A stretch of 64,000 bases of DNA, taken from assembly GCF_900168045.1 (NCBI RefSeq), contig NZ_FUYY01000001.1:310001-374000 (forward strand), in the 5' to 3' direction. Every line of letters starts with the position of its first letter. Position 1 is the first letter of the stretch. This stretch comes from Salegentibacter holothuriorum (GTDB lineage: Bacteria > Bacteroidota > Bacteroidia > Flavobacteriales > Flavobacteriaceae). Shown here in pieces: positions 25,096 through 33,865 of this stretch. The notes beneath the pieces are model-generated. The model had not been told where the DNA came from, ran no database searches, and worked only from the letters and a program-made list of their open reading frames with translations. Position numbers and translations under genes: made by a program.

Positions 25096-27663
25096 ATGCA
25101 AACACTATTCTGCGCTTTTCCTGTTGAGTTTTATAGAAAAGTTTTTCCGTTATTTTTCTTTATCCTTATTTCCTTTTCCGGCATAGCCCAGGAAGATTTT
25201 CCTGAATATGATGAGTTAAGCGTAGAAATGAATGTACCCGATCTTGGTGTGATAGAAATCCCAATCGCTATTAAAGGTCAGGATGCCTACATTCCTGTTA
25301 AAGAACTTTTTGATTATTTAAAGATCAAGAATGAAGAAACCAAAAATGGTATAAAAGGATTTATTATTCATCCCGATTCTTCTTATGTTATAAATCCATC
25401 GGAGAATAGAATTCTTTATAAAGACCGGGAATTTGTGCTTAGTGATGAGCAATACATAAAAACACCGCTAAACCTGTATTTAAAATCGAATCTTTTTGGG
25501 GAAATCTTCGGCTTAAATACCAATTTTTCTTTCCGAAGTCTATCTGTCACTTTGAACACTGAAAAAGATCTACCGGTAATAAAAGAAATGCGGCTTAAGA
25601 AAGTAAGGAAAAATCTTAATCGAGTAAAAGGTATTATAGAGCCAGATACTACCATGGCCAGGCGTTATCCATTTTTTAAAGGTGGAAATCTGGATTGGGG
25701 TGTAGTTGCCACCCAGCAAAGTGAATTTGAAAATGACAACCGCTTAACACTTGGTTTAGGAACTATGTTCTTAGGTGGGGAAACTAATCTCATGCTCAAC
25801 TACTCTACCCGGGTTCCATTTGATTCACGAAATCAATTCTATCAATGGCGTTTTGTAAATAATGAGAGCAAATTTTTTAAACAGGTTACTGCAGGTAGGA
25901 TATTTACCAGAGCTACCTCTTCCCTATTTGCCCCCGTTAGTGGAGTACAAATAAGCAATAGCCCCTTTCAAAACCGAAGGTCTTTTGGCACTTATACCCT
26001 TAACGATTATACCAATCCCAGATGGACGGTGGAGCTTTATGTAAACAATATTCTGGTAGAATTTACCGAAGCCGATGCTTCAGGTTTTTACACTTTTGAT
26101 GTTCCACTAATGTATGGTAATACAGCAGTGCGTTTAAAATTTTATGGCCCCTATGGCCAGGAACGTGTTGAAGAACGAATTATCAATATACCTTATAATT
26201 TTGTTCCTAAAAATGAATTAGAATATACGCTTAGCGCCGGGATTGTTGAAAATGATGACCTGGATCGCTTTTCCCGGGTTAATTTTAATTACGGACTAAG
26301 TAATACTATTACTATAGGTGGTGGAGCAGAATATTTAAGCGGTGTTACAACTGGAGAGGTAATGCCTTTTATAAATTCTTCCATTCGTTTTGCTTCAAAT
26401 TTTCTCTTTTCAGGGGAATATATGCATGGCGTTAAGGGCGAAGGAATTTTAAGTTATAGAACTCCGGGAAATCTCCAGGTAGATCTTAATTATATAAAAT
26501 ACGATGAAGATCAAACCGCAATTAATTTTAATTATCTGGAAGAACGAAAAATAAGTTTCTCTGCACCTATTAGATCTAAAAACTTCTCTATGTTTAGCAG
26601 GTTCAGTGTGAACCAGATCATTATGCCGACTACCGAGTTTACCACGGCTCAATTATTACTTTCTGGTGCAATAATGGGTATTAGCACCAACCTTACTACC
26701 TACGGGATTTATAACGATCGTGTAAAAGAGCCTACAATTTACACCTCGCTTTCTCAGAATTACAGGCTTCCGAATAAATTCCTGTTCTCTCCACAGGTAC
26801 AATATGATTTTAGCCGAAACCAGTTCAATAATATTATTCTGGAAATAGAACGCCCGGTTTTTCAACAAGGTTTTATCAATATTGCTTATGAAAATAACTT
26901 ATTACGGGATGCCCATATTTTTGAAGTCGGTTTAAGGTATGCTTTTAATTTCGCACAAACCTCGGTAACTTCAAGGCTTGGCAATAGAAACAATTCATTT
27001 GTACAATCTGCCCGCGGTAGTTTAATGTTAGACGATAATACGGGCTACGTAATGGCTAATAACCGTACGGCAATGTCTAAAGCTGCATTAAGTATTATTC
27101 CGTTCTTAGATTATAATACCAACGGCAAGAGAGATCCAATGGAACCTGCGGTAAGTGGGATGGAAATTAAAAATACTTCCGGCAGGCTGGCCTACAACGA
27201 AGATAAAACTGTATTAAGAATTACCGAACTCCAGCCTTATATAGATTTAATTCTGGAAGTTAATCCAAACAGCCTTGACAATATTGCCTGGAAGGTGAAA
27301 AATGAAAAAATAGCGGTACATACTATCCCTAACCAGTTTCAGGAAATTGAAGTACCGGTAGAAGTTTTAGGTGAGGTTGCCGGGATGGTTTATTTTAAAG
27401 AAGAAAACAGCCTTCGTGGCCAGGGCAGGATTACCGTAAACATTTTAGATGAAAGCGGAAACCTCGTTAAGAAGATCTTAAGTGAAGGTGACGGTTATTT
27501 TACATACCTGGGGTTAAAACCGGGAAATTACACCGCTGAAATTGATCCTGTACAAATGCAAAAACTTGGTTATACCGCCAGCGCATCAATAGAATTTGAA
27601 ATTCAAGTAGATAAATATGGTGATATTGCAGATACACTGGAATTTACCATTAAAGCTGACTAA
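25096..27663 (+). CDS. Usher-like outer-membrane protein
   Basis: 855 residues with a long signal sequence (hydrophobic 15-30, cleaved near GIA-Q). A periplasmic N-terminal region at about 32-140 has the pattern IPIAIKGQDAYIPVKELFDYL, like usher N-domains. From about 195 the protein is a run of amphipathic beta strands. In the middle (about 290-380) it has a usher-type stretch: a GxxISNSPF segment, WTVELYVNNILVEF, GFYTFDVPLMYGNTAVRLKFYGPYGQE, then VPKNELEYTLSAGI, which parallels the plug-to-barrel region of FimD/PapC ushers. After the barrel (ending about 670) come two small beta domains (about 690-855), the last a carboxypeptidase-regulatory-like fold (GDGYFTYLGLKPGNYTAEID). No cysteine pair as in classical CTDs. 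Its stop codon overlaps that of the convergent greA-like gene by 4 bases. Confidence 0.65.
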   Translation: MQTLFCAFPVEFYRKVFPLFFFILISFSGIAQEDFPEYDELSVEMNVPDLGVIEIPIAIKGQDAYIPVKELFDYLKIKNEETKNGIKGFIIHPDSSYVINPSENRILYKDREFVLSDEQYIKTPLNLYLKSNLFGEIFGLNTNFSFRSLSVTLNTEKDLPVIKEMRLKKVRKNLNRVKGIIEPDTTMARRYPFFKGGNLDWGVVATQQSEFENDNRLTLGLGTMFLGGETNLMLNYSTRVPFDSRNQFYQWRFVNNESKFFKQVTAGRIFTRATSSLFAPVSGVQISNSPFQNRRSFGTYTLNDYTNPRWTVELYVNNILVEFTEADASGFYTFDVPLMYGNTAVRLKFYGPYGQERVEERIINIPYNFVPKNELEYTLSAGIVENDDLDRFSRVNFNYGLSNTITIGGGAEYLSGVTTGEVMPFINSSIRFASNFLFSGEYMHGVKGEGILSYRTPGNLQVDLNYIKYDEDQTAINFNYLEERKISFSAPIRSKNFSMFSRFSVNQIIMPTTEFTTAQLLLSGAIMGISTNLTTYGIYNDRVKEPTIYTSLSQNYRLPNKFLFSPQVQYDFSRNQFNNIILEIERPVFQQGFINIAYENNLLRDAHIFEVGLRYAFNFAQTSVTSRLGNRNNSFVQSARGSLMLDDNTGYVMANNRTAMSKAALSIIPFLDYNTNGKRDPMEPAVSGMEIKNTSGRLAYNEDKTVLRITELQPYIDLILEVNPNSLDNIAWKVKNEKIAVHTIPNQFQEIEVPVEVLGEVAGMVYFKEENSLRGQGRITVNILDESGNLVKKILSEGDGYFTYLGLKPGNYTAEIDPVQMQKLGYTASASIEFEIQVDKYGDIADTLEFTIKAD

Positions 27664-28154
27664 TAAGTTATTTTAAGAATTTCGAGCTTTCGAGTTTCAT
27701 TACCCAATATAAACTCTACTTTATCTCCCACTTTCTTACCGGTAATGGCCCTGGCAATAGGTGCAACAAATGCGATTTTCTGTTTTTTTACATCAGCTTC
27801 GTCTACACCTACAATTTGAAACTGCTGTTTGTTTCCATTCTGCTTCAATTCTACTAATGCTCCAAAACGAACCTCGTCTGCAGGTTGGTCTTCTGGTTTT
27901 AATAATCTTGCTGTACTAATTCTCTCACGTAAGAGTTTTAATTTCCCGTCTAAAACCGCCTGTGCCCTTCTTCTTTCAGTATCATTTTCTTTATCAAGAC
28001 TGGCTCGTTCCTCTATAAGTGCCTCTTCTTCATTTTTTAATTTCTTTAAACCGTTTGAAGTAACATAATTTGTTTCTCTTGCTGGTAATGCGGCTCTTGG
28101 CGGAATTATTGGAGCTTCTTCCTGATCGTCTTCTTTAACAAATCCTCTACTCAT
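27660..28154 (-). CDS. GreA/GreB family transcription elongation factor
   Basis: 164 residues. An N-terminal tail of about 30 residues, Pro/Ala-rich, precedes the usual Gre start (YVTSNGLKKLKNEEEAL), then a coiled coil with charged residues at the hairpin tip (ASLDKENDTERRRAQ, DKENDTE region being the likely acidic tip), and a C-terminal FKBP-like domain (about 95-164; VGVDEADVKKQKIAFVAPIARAITGKKVGDKVEF). Gre factors restart backtracked RNA polymerase by stimulating transcript cleavage. The tail makes it slightly longer than typical GreB. It overlaps the usher-like gene tail to tail by four bases. Confidence 0.88.
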   Translation of the reverse strand: MSRGFVKEDDQEEAPIIPPRAALPARETNYVTSNGLKKLKNEEEALIEERASLDKENDTERRRAQAVLDGKLKLLRERISTARLLKPEDQPADEVRFGALVELKQNGNKQQFQIVGVDEADVKKQKIAFVAPIARAITGKKVGDKVEFILGNETRKLEILKITY

Positions 28155-28289
28155 AATCTTTATTTAATTTTTAAAGTAGTAATTATAAAGACTAGATAAA
28201 AATTATCTGTCTTTATAAAATCATAAATATTTCAGAAGAAGCTTTTAAACATTACCTATTCGCTTATTTTTATTTCATAAATTTAAGTA

Positions 28290-30101
28290 ATGAGCCTGGA
28301 GATAGCCATATTGTTTTTTATTATAGTTGTGGTAATAATTTTGTTTGCCCTGGAAGTGTTTCCGGTAGATAAAATTGCTTTTTTTATTCTAGCGGCACTT
28401 TTAGTCACAAACTTGGTTAGTCCGGAAGAAGCCATATCGGGTTTTTCAAGTCCTGCAACCATAACCGTTCTAGCTTTAATGATTATAGCAATAGGGCTGG
28501 AAGCAAATGGTGTTATAGACTGGTTGGCTAGCGGCCTTAAGAATTTACGCATGCTGCCGGTTTTTATTATGGTTCCGGCTTTTATGTTTATTGCAGGTAG
28601 TATTTCGGCTTTTATTAATACTACGGCCGTAGTAATAGTATTTATTAAGATAATCACAGAGTTATCTGCCAGGTACGATATCCCCAGCTCAAAATTACTT
28701 TTACCAATTTCTTTTGCCGGAATTATAGGGGGGAGTTGTACACTTATGGGAACTTCTACCAACCTTATTGTTAACGCTGTTGCTGTAGAACGAGGTGTAG
28801 AAAGATTTAGCTTTTTTGAATTTACCTGGTATGGTATAATCTTTATGATAATTACCATAATTATAGTAAGTGCCATGGTTAAATTTCTTCCAAGGGGTAA
28901 GAAAAACAAAATAAGTGAAGACTATAACCTGGATGAGTACATCACTAAAGTCATTATTCAAAAAAACTCCAGTTCCATAGGGAAAAGTATTAGTGAAAGC
29001 TTTTTGTATGATAAAGAAGATATAGAGATTTTAAGACTTAAACGTAATGGAATTATTAACGACTGGCCTGGAAAATTTACCACGTTAAAAGAAGGCGATC
29101 AGCTTTTATTACGCTGTAACCTTAAGAGTTTATTAAAATTAAAAGACGCTGAAGGTTTTACCGTTATTAAGGAAGAAGACAGTAAGAAACTGGCAGATCC
29201 TATAATTGATTCTGAAGAATTGGAAGAAAATGTACAGGTAGTAGAAATTCTAATGCTACCAAACTCTCCTCTTATTGGAAAAAATATTAAAACGGTGGGA
29301 TGGTATGATCTTCACGGGGCGGTTCCCCTGGCCATTAGAAAACGTAGGAATTTTAGAAATCCAGGAAGAAGAATTTTTAATCGTGGTAAAGATGAAATTG
29401 AATTAAGGGTTGGAGATCGTTTGCTGGTAGAAGTTACCGAAAGTGCGTTGGGTGAATTGCGAAAAATCGAGAATGTCACCATACTTGAACAGTATAAAAA
29501 TATTGAGGTTAGCACAGTAAGAAAAAGATATCTTTCTTTAGTCATTTTATTAGTGGTAATTGGGCTCTCGGCATTTTCTATTTTCCCTATTTTAAAAAGT
29601 GCGATCATAGGTTGTTTTCTAATGATTTTCACTAAATGTATAGACCTGGGAAAAATCTACGCCCAGGTAAACTGGCAAATTATTTTCTTGCTGGCAGGAA
29701 TGATTCCTTTAGGCGTAGCAATGAATAATACTGGAGCTGACCAATGGATTTCAGATCAATTACTTTTGGTTTTTCAAAATCAAACCAATACTGTAATTAT
29801 TGGGATCTTATTTCTAGTAACCATGATCTTAAGCGGGTTTATCTCAAACAACGCTACGGCAATTATTATAACTCCCATTGCAATAAGTATTGCAGCCAGT
29901 CTGCAAATGGATCCTAAACCCTTTATTCTCTCGGTGCTATTTGCCTCTAATTTTAGTTTTTTTACACCGGTTGGCTACCAAACCAATACTATAATTTACG
30001 GGATGGGAATTTATCGTTTCAGGCATTTTTTTATTATTGGTGGCCTGGTATCTTTAGTACTTTGGGTAACGGCTTCTCTCCTACTTTCTGCCAGTTTTTA
30101 A
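28290..30101 (+). CDS. SLC13 family permease with two TrkA-C domains
   Basis: 603 residues. N-terminal transmembrane segments (about 5-200), a central cytoplasmic region with two TrkA-C (RCK-C) domains (about 210-385), and a second membrane half (about 410-603). The carrier signature motifs are visible: GGSCTLMGTSTNLIVNAVAVERG in the first half and SNNATAIIITPIAI in the second (each a Ser/Asn-x-Thr motif used for sodium and anion binding in DASS carriers). Related proteins carry sulfate, phosphate or dicarboxylates with sodium. The substrate cannot be told here. It is a single gene on its strand, upstream region 135 bases. Confidence 0.88.
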   Translation: MSLEIAILFFIIVVVIILFALEVFPVDKIAFFILAALLVTNLVSPEEAISGFSSPATITVLALMIIAIGLEANGVIDWLASGLKNLRMLPVFIMVPAFMFIAGSISAFINTTAVVIVFIKIITELSARYDIPSSKLLLPISFAGIIGGSCTLMGTSTNLIVNAVAVERGVERFSFFEFTWYGIIFMIITIIIVSAMVKFLPRGKKNKISEDYNLDEYITKVIIQKNSSSIGKSISESFLYDKEDIEILRLKRNGIINDWPGKFTTLKEGDQLLLRCNLKSLLKLKDAEGFTVIKEEDSKKLADPIIDSEELEENVQVVEILMLPNSPLIGKNIKTVGWYDLHGAVPLAIRKRRNFRNPGRRIFNRGKDEIELRVGDRLLVEVTESALGELRKIENVTILEQYKNIEVSTVRKRYLSLVILLVVIGLSAFSIFPILKSAIIGCFLMIFTKCIDLGKIYAQVNWQIIFLLAGMIPLGVAMNNTGADQWISDQLLLVFQNQTNTVIIGILFLVTMILSGFISNNATAIIITPIAISIAASLQMDPKPFILSVLFASNFSFFTPVGYQTNTIIYGMGIYRFRHFFIIGGLVSLVLWVTASLLLSASF

Positions 30102-30154
30102 TTAGGAAACCGGTCTAATTTCAGGTATTTTTGAAAAATTTTATGCCGCGTTTA

Positions 30155-30167
30155 CTCGATAATCGAG
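30155..30167. repeat. CTCGATAATCGAG palindrome
   Basis: A 13-base near-perfect palindrome between the permease and glycosyltransferase genes. Close relatives (CTCGATTATCGAG) occur at 38827-38839 and 38907-38919, where they are flanked by the same GTAAA-type bases. It may be a decayed end of a larger dispersed repeat. Confidence 0.5.
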
Positions 30168-30226
30168 ATTTAAATGTTCGCAGTTCTGAATCCAAATTAG
30201 AATATTAATTTTTCTGTGAATTTCTC

Positions 30227-31489
30227 ATGAGCTTATCCAAAAGTCGTCTACTTGTAATTGGTTGTGTTTGGCCCGAACCTAATTCCTCTGCCGCAGGCAG
30301 CCGAATGTTGCAATTACTCCAATTTTTTCTTGCTGAAAAATATAAAATCACCTTTGTAACTACCGCTGCTCGTAGCGAATTTGCTATAGACCTGGAAAAA
30401 ATGAATATCGCTTCTGAAGTGATTAAAATGAACCATCCTTCTTTTGACGAATTACTAAAAGAGATTCAACCTAATTTGGTGCTTTTTGATAGGTTTATGA
30501 CCGAAGAACAATTTGGATGGAGAGTAGATGAAACCTGCCCCCAAGCCTTGAAAATTCTGGATACAGAAGACCTTCATTTTTTAAGAAAAACAAGGATTGA
30601 AGCCTTTAAAAAAAATATTCCTGCCGAAGATCTTTATTTTGATGCTGAAATCACCAAAAGAGAAATTGCCAGTATCTACAGGTGTGATCTTAGCCTCATT
30701 ATTTCTGAAGTTGAAATGAAATTATTGCAGAATGAATTCAATATAAATCCTCAACTTCTGCATTATCTTCCTTTTATGCTGGATGCCATTACAGATTCAG
30801 AAAAATCAGGAATGCCTGAATTTCAACAACGTAAAGATTTTATAAGTATTGGTAATTTTCTACACGAACCAAATTGGAACGCCGTACTATACTTAAAAGA
30901 GGAAATATGGCCATTGATAAGGCAAGAATTACCAAAAGCAAAAATAGATATCTACGGTGCTTATCCTTCGCAAAAGGTATGGAATCTTCATAATGAGAAA
31001 GAAGGATTTATTGTAAAAGGCCGGGCTGAAAATGCAGAAACTGTAATGCGTAATGCAAAAGTTTGCCTGGCACCTATCAGATTTGGTGCCGGATTAAAAG
31101 GAAAATTGGTTAAAGCAATGCAATGTGGCACACCTACGATAACCACGGCAATAGGAGCCGAAGGTATTAATGGAAATTTAAACTGGAATGGTTTTATAAC
31201 CAACAACCCAAAGCAATTTGCTGAAAAAGCGGTGCGTTTATACACCGAAGAAAAACTTTGGCTAAATGCGGTAAATCAAGGGTTTACTATAGTTAATTCT
31301 AGATTTAATAAGGAAAAACATCAGCAAGAATTTTCTAAAATTCTACGAGAGCTTATCCAGAATATCAGTTTATATAGAAGAGAGAATTTTGTGGGTAAAA
31401 TGTTGCAACATCATAAGCATAGAAGTACTTACTTTATGGCTAAATTCATTGAGGAAAAGGAGAATAATAAGAAAAACCGCCGGCTATAA
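30227..31489 (+). CDS. Glycosyltransferase, GT4-like
   Basis: 420 residues, a GT-B fold. The N-terminal domain starts MSLSKSRLLVIGCVWPEPNSSAAGSR, the C-terminal domain holds the nucleotide-sugar site: SIGNFLHEPNW (about 215) and the family signature PIRFGAGLKGKLVKAMQCGTPTITT plus GAEGI (about 285-315). The donor and acceptor are unknown. No cell-wall cluster is around it, so the context gives no help. Its last codons lie inside the 5' arm of a terminator hairpin, so termination is tied to the end of the gene. Confidence 0.85.
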   Translation: MSLSKSRLLVIGCVWPEPNSSAAGSRMLQLLQFFLAEKYKITFVTTAARSEFAIDLEKMNIASEVIKMNHPSFDELLKEIQPNLVLFDRFMTEEQFGWRVDETCPQALKILDTEDLHFLRKTRIEAFKKNIPAEDLYFDAEITKREIASIYRCDLSLIISEVEMKLLQNEFNINPQLLHYLPFMLDAITDSEKSGMPEFQQRKDFISIGNFLHEPNWNAVLYLKEEIWPLIRQELPKAKIDIYGAYPSQKVWNLHNEKEGFIVKGRAENAETVMRNAKVCLAPIRFGAGLKGKLVKAMQCGTPTITTAIGAEGINGNLNWNGFITNNPKQFAEKAVRLYTEEKLWLNAVNQGFTIVNSRFNKEKHQQEFSKILRELIQNISLYRRENFVGKMLQHHKHRSTYFMAKFIEEKENNKKNRRL

Positions 31490-31509
31490 TTTGCCTCCCG
31501 GCGGTTTTT
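31472..31509 (+). terminator. Intrinsic terminator overlapping the stop codon
   Basis: A 12-bp perfect stem (AAAAACCGCCGG at 31472-31483, complement at 31498-31509). The 5' arm is coding sequence for the last residues of the glycosyltransferase, and the TAA stop is in the loop. Confidence 0.9.
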
Positions 31510-31548
31510 ACTACACAAAAGGAACAGTTACCTGTTCACAAACAGAAA

Positions 31549-32886
31549 TCAAACAAATTGAGGCGTTTTTTGATGCTCAAATAACTTTTGGTTTAAACCC
31601 TGCAGGGTTTGTATTTTATTTTTAGAAGCTACCAATAAAGAAATATTATTATTGCTCCCGCCATAAGAAATCATTCTTACAGGGATATCATTTAATAATT
31701 CAAATAAGCGACTGGTGCTTTTATCTTCTATAAGACCTTCACCAACAATACAAATAATACTGTGTTCGTTCTCTACGGTAATCTCACCGTAATCATTTAA
31801 CTCTTCCAGAATTTGCGGTAAATTCCTATCGGAATCTATAGTTAATGAAATTGCAATTTCTGAAGTGGTAATCATATCTATGGCAGTTTCATAAGTATCA
31901 AAGACTTCAAAAATCTTTTTCAGAAAACCATGAGCCATCAACATTCTATTAGATTTAATTTTAATGGCGGTTATCCCATCTTTAGCTGAAATCGCTTTCA
32001 GTCCGCGAGAATGTATTTCGTCTGAAATTCTTGTACCCGGAAGATCTGGGGTAAAAGTATTCTTTAAAAATAACGGAATTTGCCTTTTTATTACCGGAGA
32101 AATAGTTTGGGGATGCAGAATCTTAGCTCCAAAATAAGCCAGCTCTGAAGCCTCTTCAAAACTTAACTCGGCTATAGCGTGCGTATTTTCAACATATCTT
32201 GGATCGTTATTATGAAAACCGTCAATATCTGTCCAAATTTGAACTTCTTCAGCCTGCACAGCTGCGGCTAAAATGGTTGCGCTATAATCACTCCCTCCTC
32301 TTTTTAGCGTATTAACTTGATTTTTTGAATCTATCCTTACAAAACCCTGTGTAATATAAAGTTCTGTTGCTTCAAGGTTTTTTATAGTTTGTTGAAAAAG
32401 CTCACCTACATAATTAGTATCGGGATTTTCCAGGTTTGAGACATGCATAAATTCTTTAGCATTCAAAAAGCTATTTTGCATTCCTGAATGGGTAAGAAAA
32501 GTAGAAAAAATGTACGTAAGCATGGTTTCACCAGTCGTGACTACCTCTGCGTAAATAGTTTCTGAATATTCACTTTGGGTAAGCTCTTGTAAAGTATTAA
32601 GAACATTGGCTACAAAACTTTTAGCCTTTGAATTTAAAGAAGCATCAGTTATAAGTGCATCAATCGTTTCTTCATGCTTAGTTTTTAATTCTTCAATAAT
32701 AACTGCTATAGCTGAATGATCTTCAGTTTTAATAAGCTCGGTGATCTCTACCAATTTATTGGTTACACCGGCCATTGCAGAAAGAACAAGCACCTTTTTA
32801 CCTTCTCCGGCTGCTAAAATATTTTTTACATTTCTAATGCTCTCAACAGAGCCTACAGACGTTCCCCCAAATTTTAATACCTTCAT
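31549..32886 (-). CDS. lysC: Aspartate kinase (monofunctional)
   Basis: 445 residues. First step of the lysine/threonine/methionine/diaminopimelate pathway: aspartate to aspartyl phosphate. The N-terminal kinase signature KFGGTSVGS (residues 5-13) and the catalytic-domain motifs ETMLTYIFSTFL, RGGSDYSATILAAA and EVQIWTDIDG are visible. C-terminal ACT domains (about 300-445), which bind feedback inhibitors, are present (KIKSNRMLMAHGFL; GEGLIEDKSTSRLF). No homoserine dehydrogenase domain follows, so it is not a bifunctional ThrA/MetL. It is divergent from an ACT-like protein gene. Confidence 0.93.
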   Translation of the reverse strand: MKVLKFGGTSVGSVESIRNVKNILAAGEGKKVLVLSAMAGVTNKLVEITELIKTEDHSAIAVIIEELKTKHEETIDALITDASLNSKAKSFVANVLNTLQELTQSEYSETIYAEVVTTGETMLTYIFSTFLTHSGMQNSFLNAKEFMHVSNLENPDTNYVGELFQQTIKNLEATELYITQGFVRIDSKNQVNTLKRGGSDYSATILAAAVQAEEVQIWTDIDGFHNNDPRYVENTHAIAELSFEEASELAYFGAKILHPQTISPVIKRQIPLFLKNTFTPDLPGTRISDEIHSRGLKAISAKDGITAIKIKSNRMLMAHGFLKKIFEVFDTYETAIDMITTSEIAISLTIDSDRNLPQILEELNDYGEITVENEHSIICIVGEGLIEDKSTSRLFELLNDIPVRMISYGGSNNNISLLVASKNKIQTLQGLNQKLFEHQKTPQFV

Positions 32887-32985
32887 CGCTAAGTGTTTTT
32901 CAATCTTTTTAGTCCTTACTAAAAATAACTTCGTGCATAATTAGAATTTAAGCTTACTCCGACAAAAAATATCTCACAATTTATA

Positions 32986-32993
32986 TACATTTG
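32986..32993 (+). promoter_or_regulatory. Candidate -7 promoter box (TACATTTG)
   Basis: A full match to TAnnTTTG, with the start codon of the ACT-like gene 23 bases downstream. The -33 position has no clear TTG. Confidence 0.5.
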
Positions 32994-33016
32994 CACAAAA
33001 TGTACAATAATTAACA

Positions 33017-33661
33017 ATGAAGACGATAACTACCTGTGTCCACGATATTATTAGACATCAGCCATTTCTTGATGATGCTATTGCACGAGACATTATAAAT
33101 TTTAGCGGATTGGCGGAAGATATTCAGCCTCAGGTAGAAAAAGAAATGCGGAAACCTGTAAAACAGGGGTCTATTATTATGGCTTTAAGGCGTTATGCTC
33201 CACACCGTACTAAAATAAATATGCAGCATTTAAGAGAGTTGGGCGATATTGTGGTTAGATCTGGAATTACAGAATATACCTTTTTAAACTCGAACACAAT
33301 TATTGCGAATAAAGCAAAACTGCTGGATGCTGTAAAAGATCAAAACGGAGTTTACCTTAATTACTCCAGTAACTACCAGGAGAGTAATATTTTAGTGTCT
33401 TCCAGCCTAACCAATCTGGTTGAAGACTGCTTTAGAAATGAAAGGCGAGTTTCTATAAAAGAGGAACTATCTTCTATAACTATTGCTCTACCTAAAAACA
33501 GCTCACAGTTTGTAGGTCTTTATTTTTATCTTTTCAAACTATTAGCCTATGAAGGAATTCCAATTTTTGAAATGATTTCAACCTCGAATTATTTTGCGCT
33601 ATTTCTTGAAAAAGACTACGTAAATCAGGCTTTTTTGTTGATTAACGAGATAAAAAAGTAG
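33017..33661 (+). CDS. ACT-domain-like protein, divergent from aspartate kinase
   Basis: 214 residues, soluble. The N-terminal half (about 1-90) is helical, with a basic stretch (MRKPVKQGSIIMALRRYAPHRTK) that could contact nucleic acid. The C-terminal half (about 105-214) has the beta-alpha-beta layout of a double ACT domain (ITIALPKNSSQFVGLYFYLFKLLAYEGIPIFEMIS, then FALFLEKDYVNQAFLLINEI). This resembles proteins that sense amino acids. Placed back to back with lysC (130-base gap), it may be a regulator or partner of the aspartate pathway. I do not recognise it as a named family, and this role is inference. Confidence 0.7.
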   Translation: MKTITTCVHDIIRHQPFLDDAIARDIINFSGLAEDIQPQVEKEMRKPVKQGSIIMALRRYAPHRTKINMQHLRELGDIVVRSGITEYTFLNSNTIIANKAKLLDAVKDQNGVYLNYSSNYQESNILVSSSLTNLVEDCFRNERRVSIKEELSSITIALPKNSSQFVGLYFYLFKLLAYEGIPIFEMISTSNYFALFLEKDYVNQAFLLINEIKK

Positions 33662-33690
33662 TTAGAAACCACCCTGCTTTCAATAAAAGA

Positions 33691-33795
33691 AGTAAACTAT
33701 CTCGGGGCAAGCCCACGAGACATTCGTTGGAAACAAATTTTTAATTTCGAGGCAAGCCCCGGGGTATTATACCCTTTGGCGGTGCCAATAAATTG
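33691..33795 (+). repeat. GAGGCAAGCC repeat family, copy 2
   Basis: AGTAAACTATCTCGGGGCAAGCCCACGAGACATTCG (33691-33726) followed by TTTCGAGGCAAGCCCCGGGG (33744-33763). Both palindromic blocks of the family are intact. It fills most of the 204-base gap between two convergent genes (33662-33865), and no other feature is seen there. Confidence 0.8.
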
Positions 33796-33865
33796 AATTT
33801 TGTTGAAGAAAATATAGCTTAAAATCTAATACTTAGCAATTTTAGGAGGAAAAAGCATTCTTAGA

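Noticed and set aside
28283-28909. Long antisense frame (208 codons) opposite the SLC13 permease gene
   Set aside because: It runs opposite the permease membrane helices, where codon composition leaves long open frames by chance; it has Ile/Ser/Thr-rich low-complexity content and no motif.
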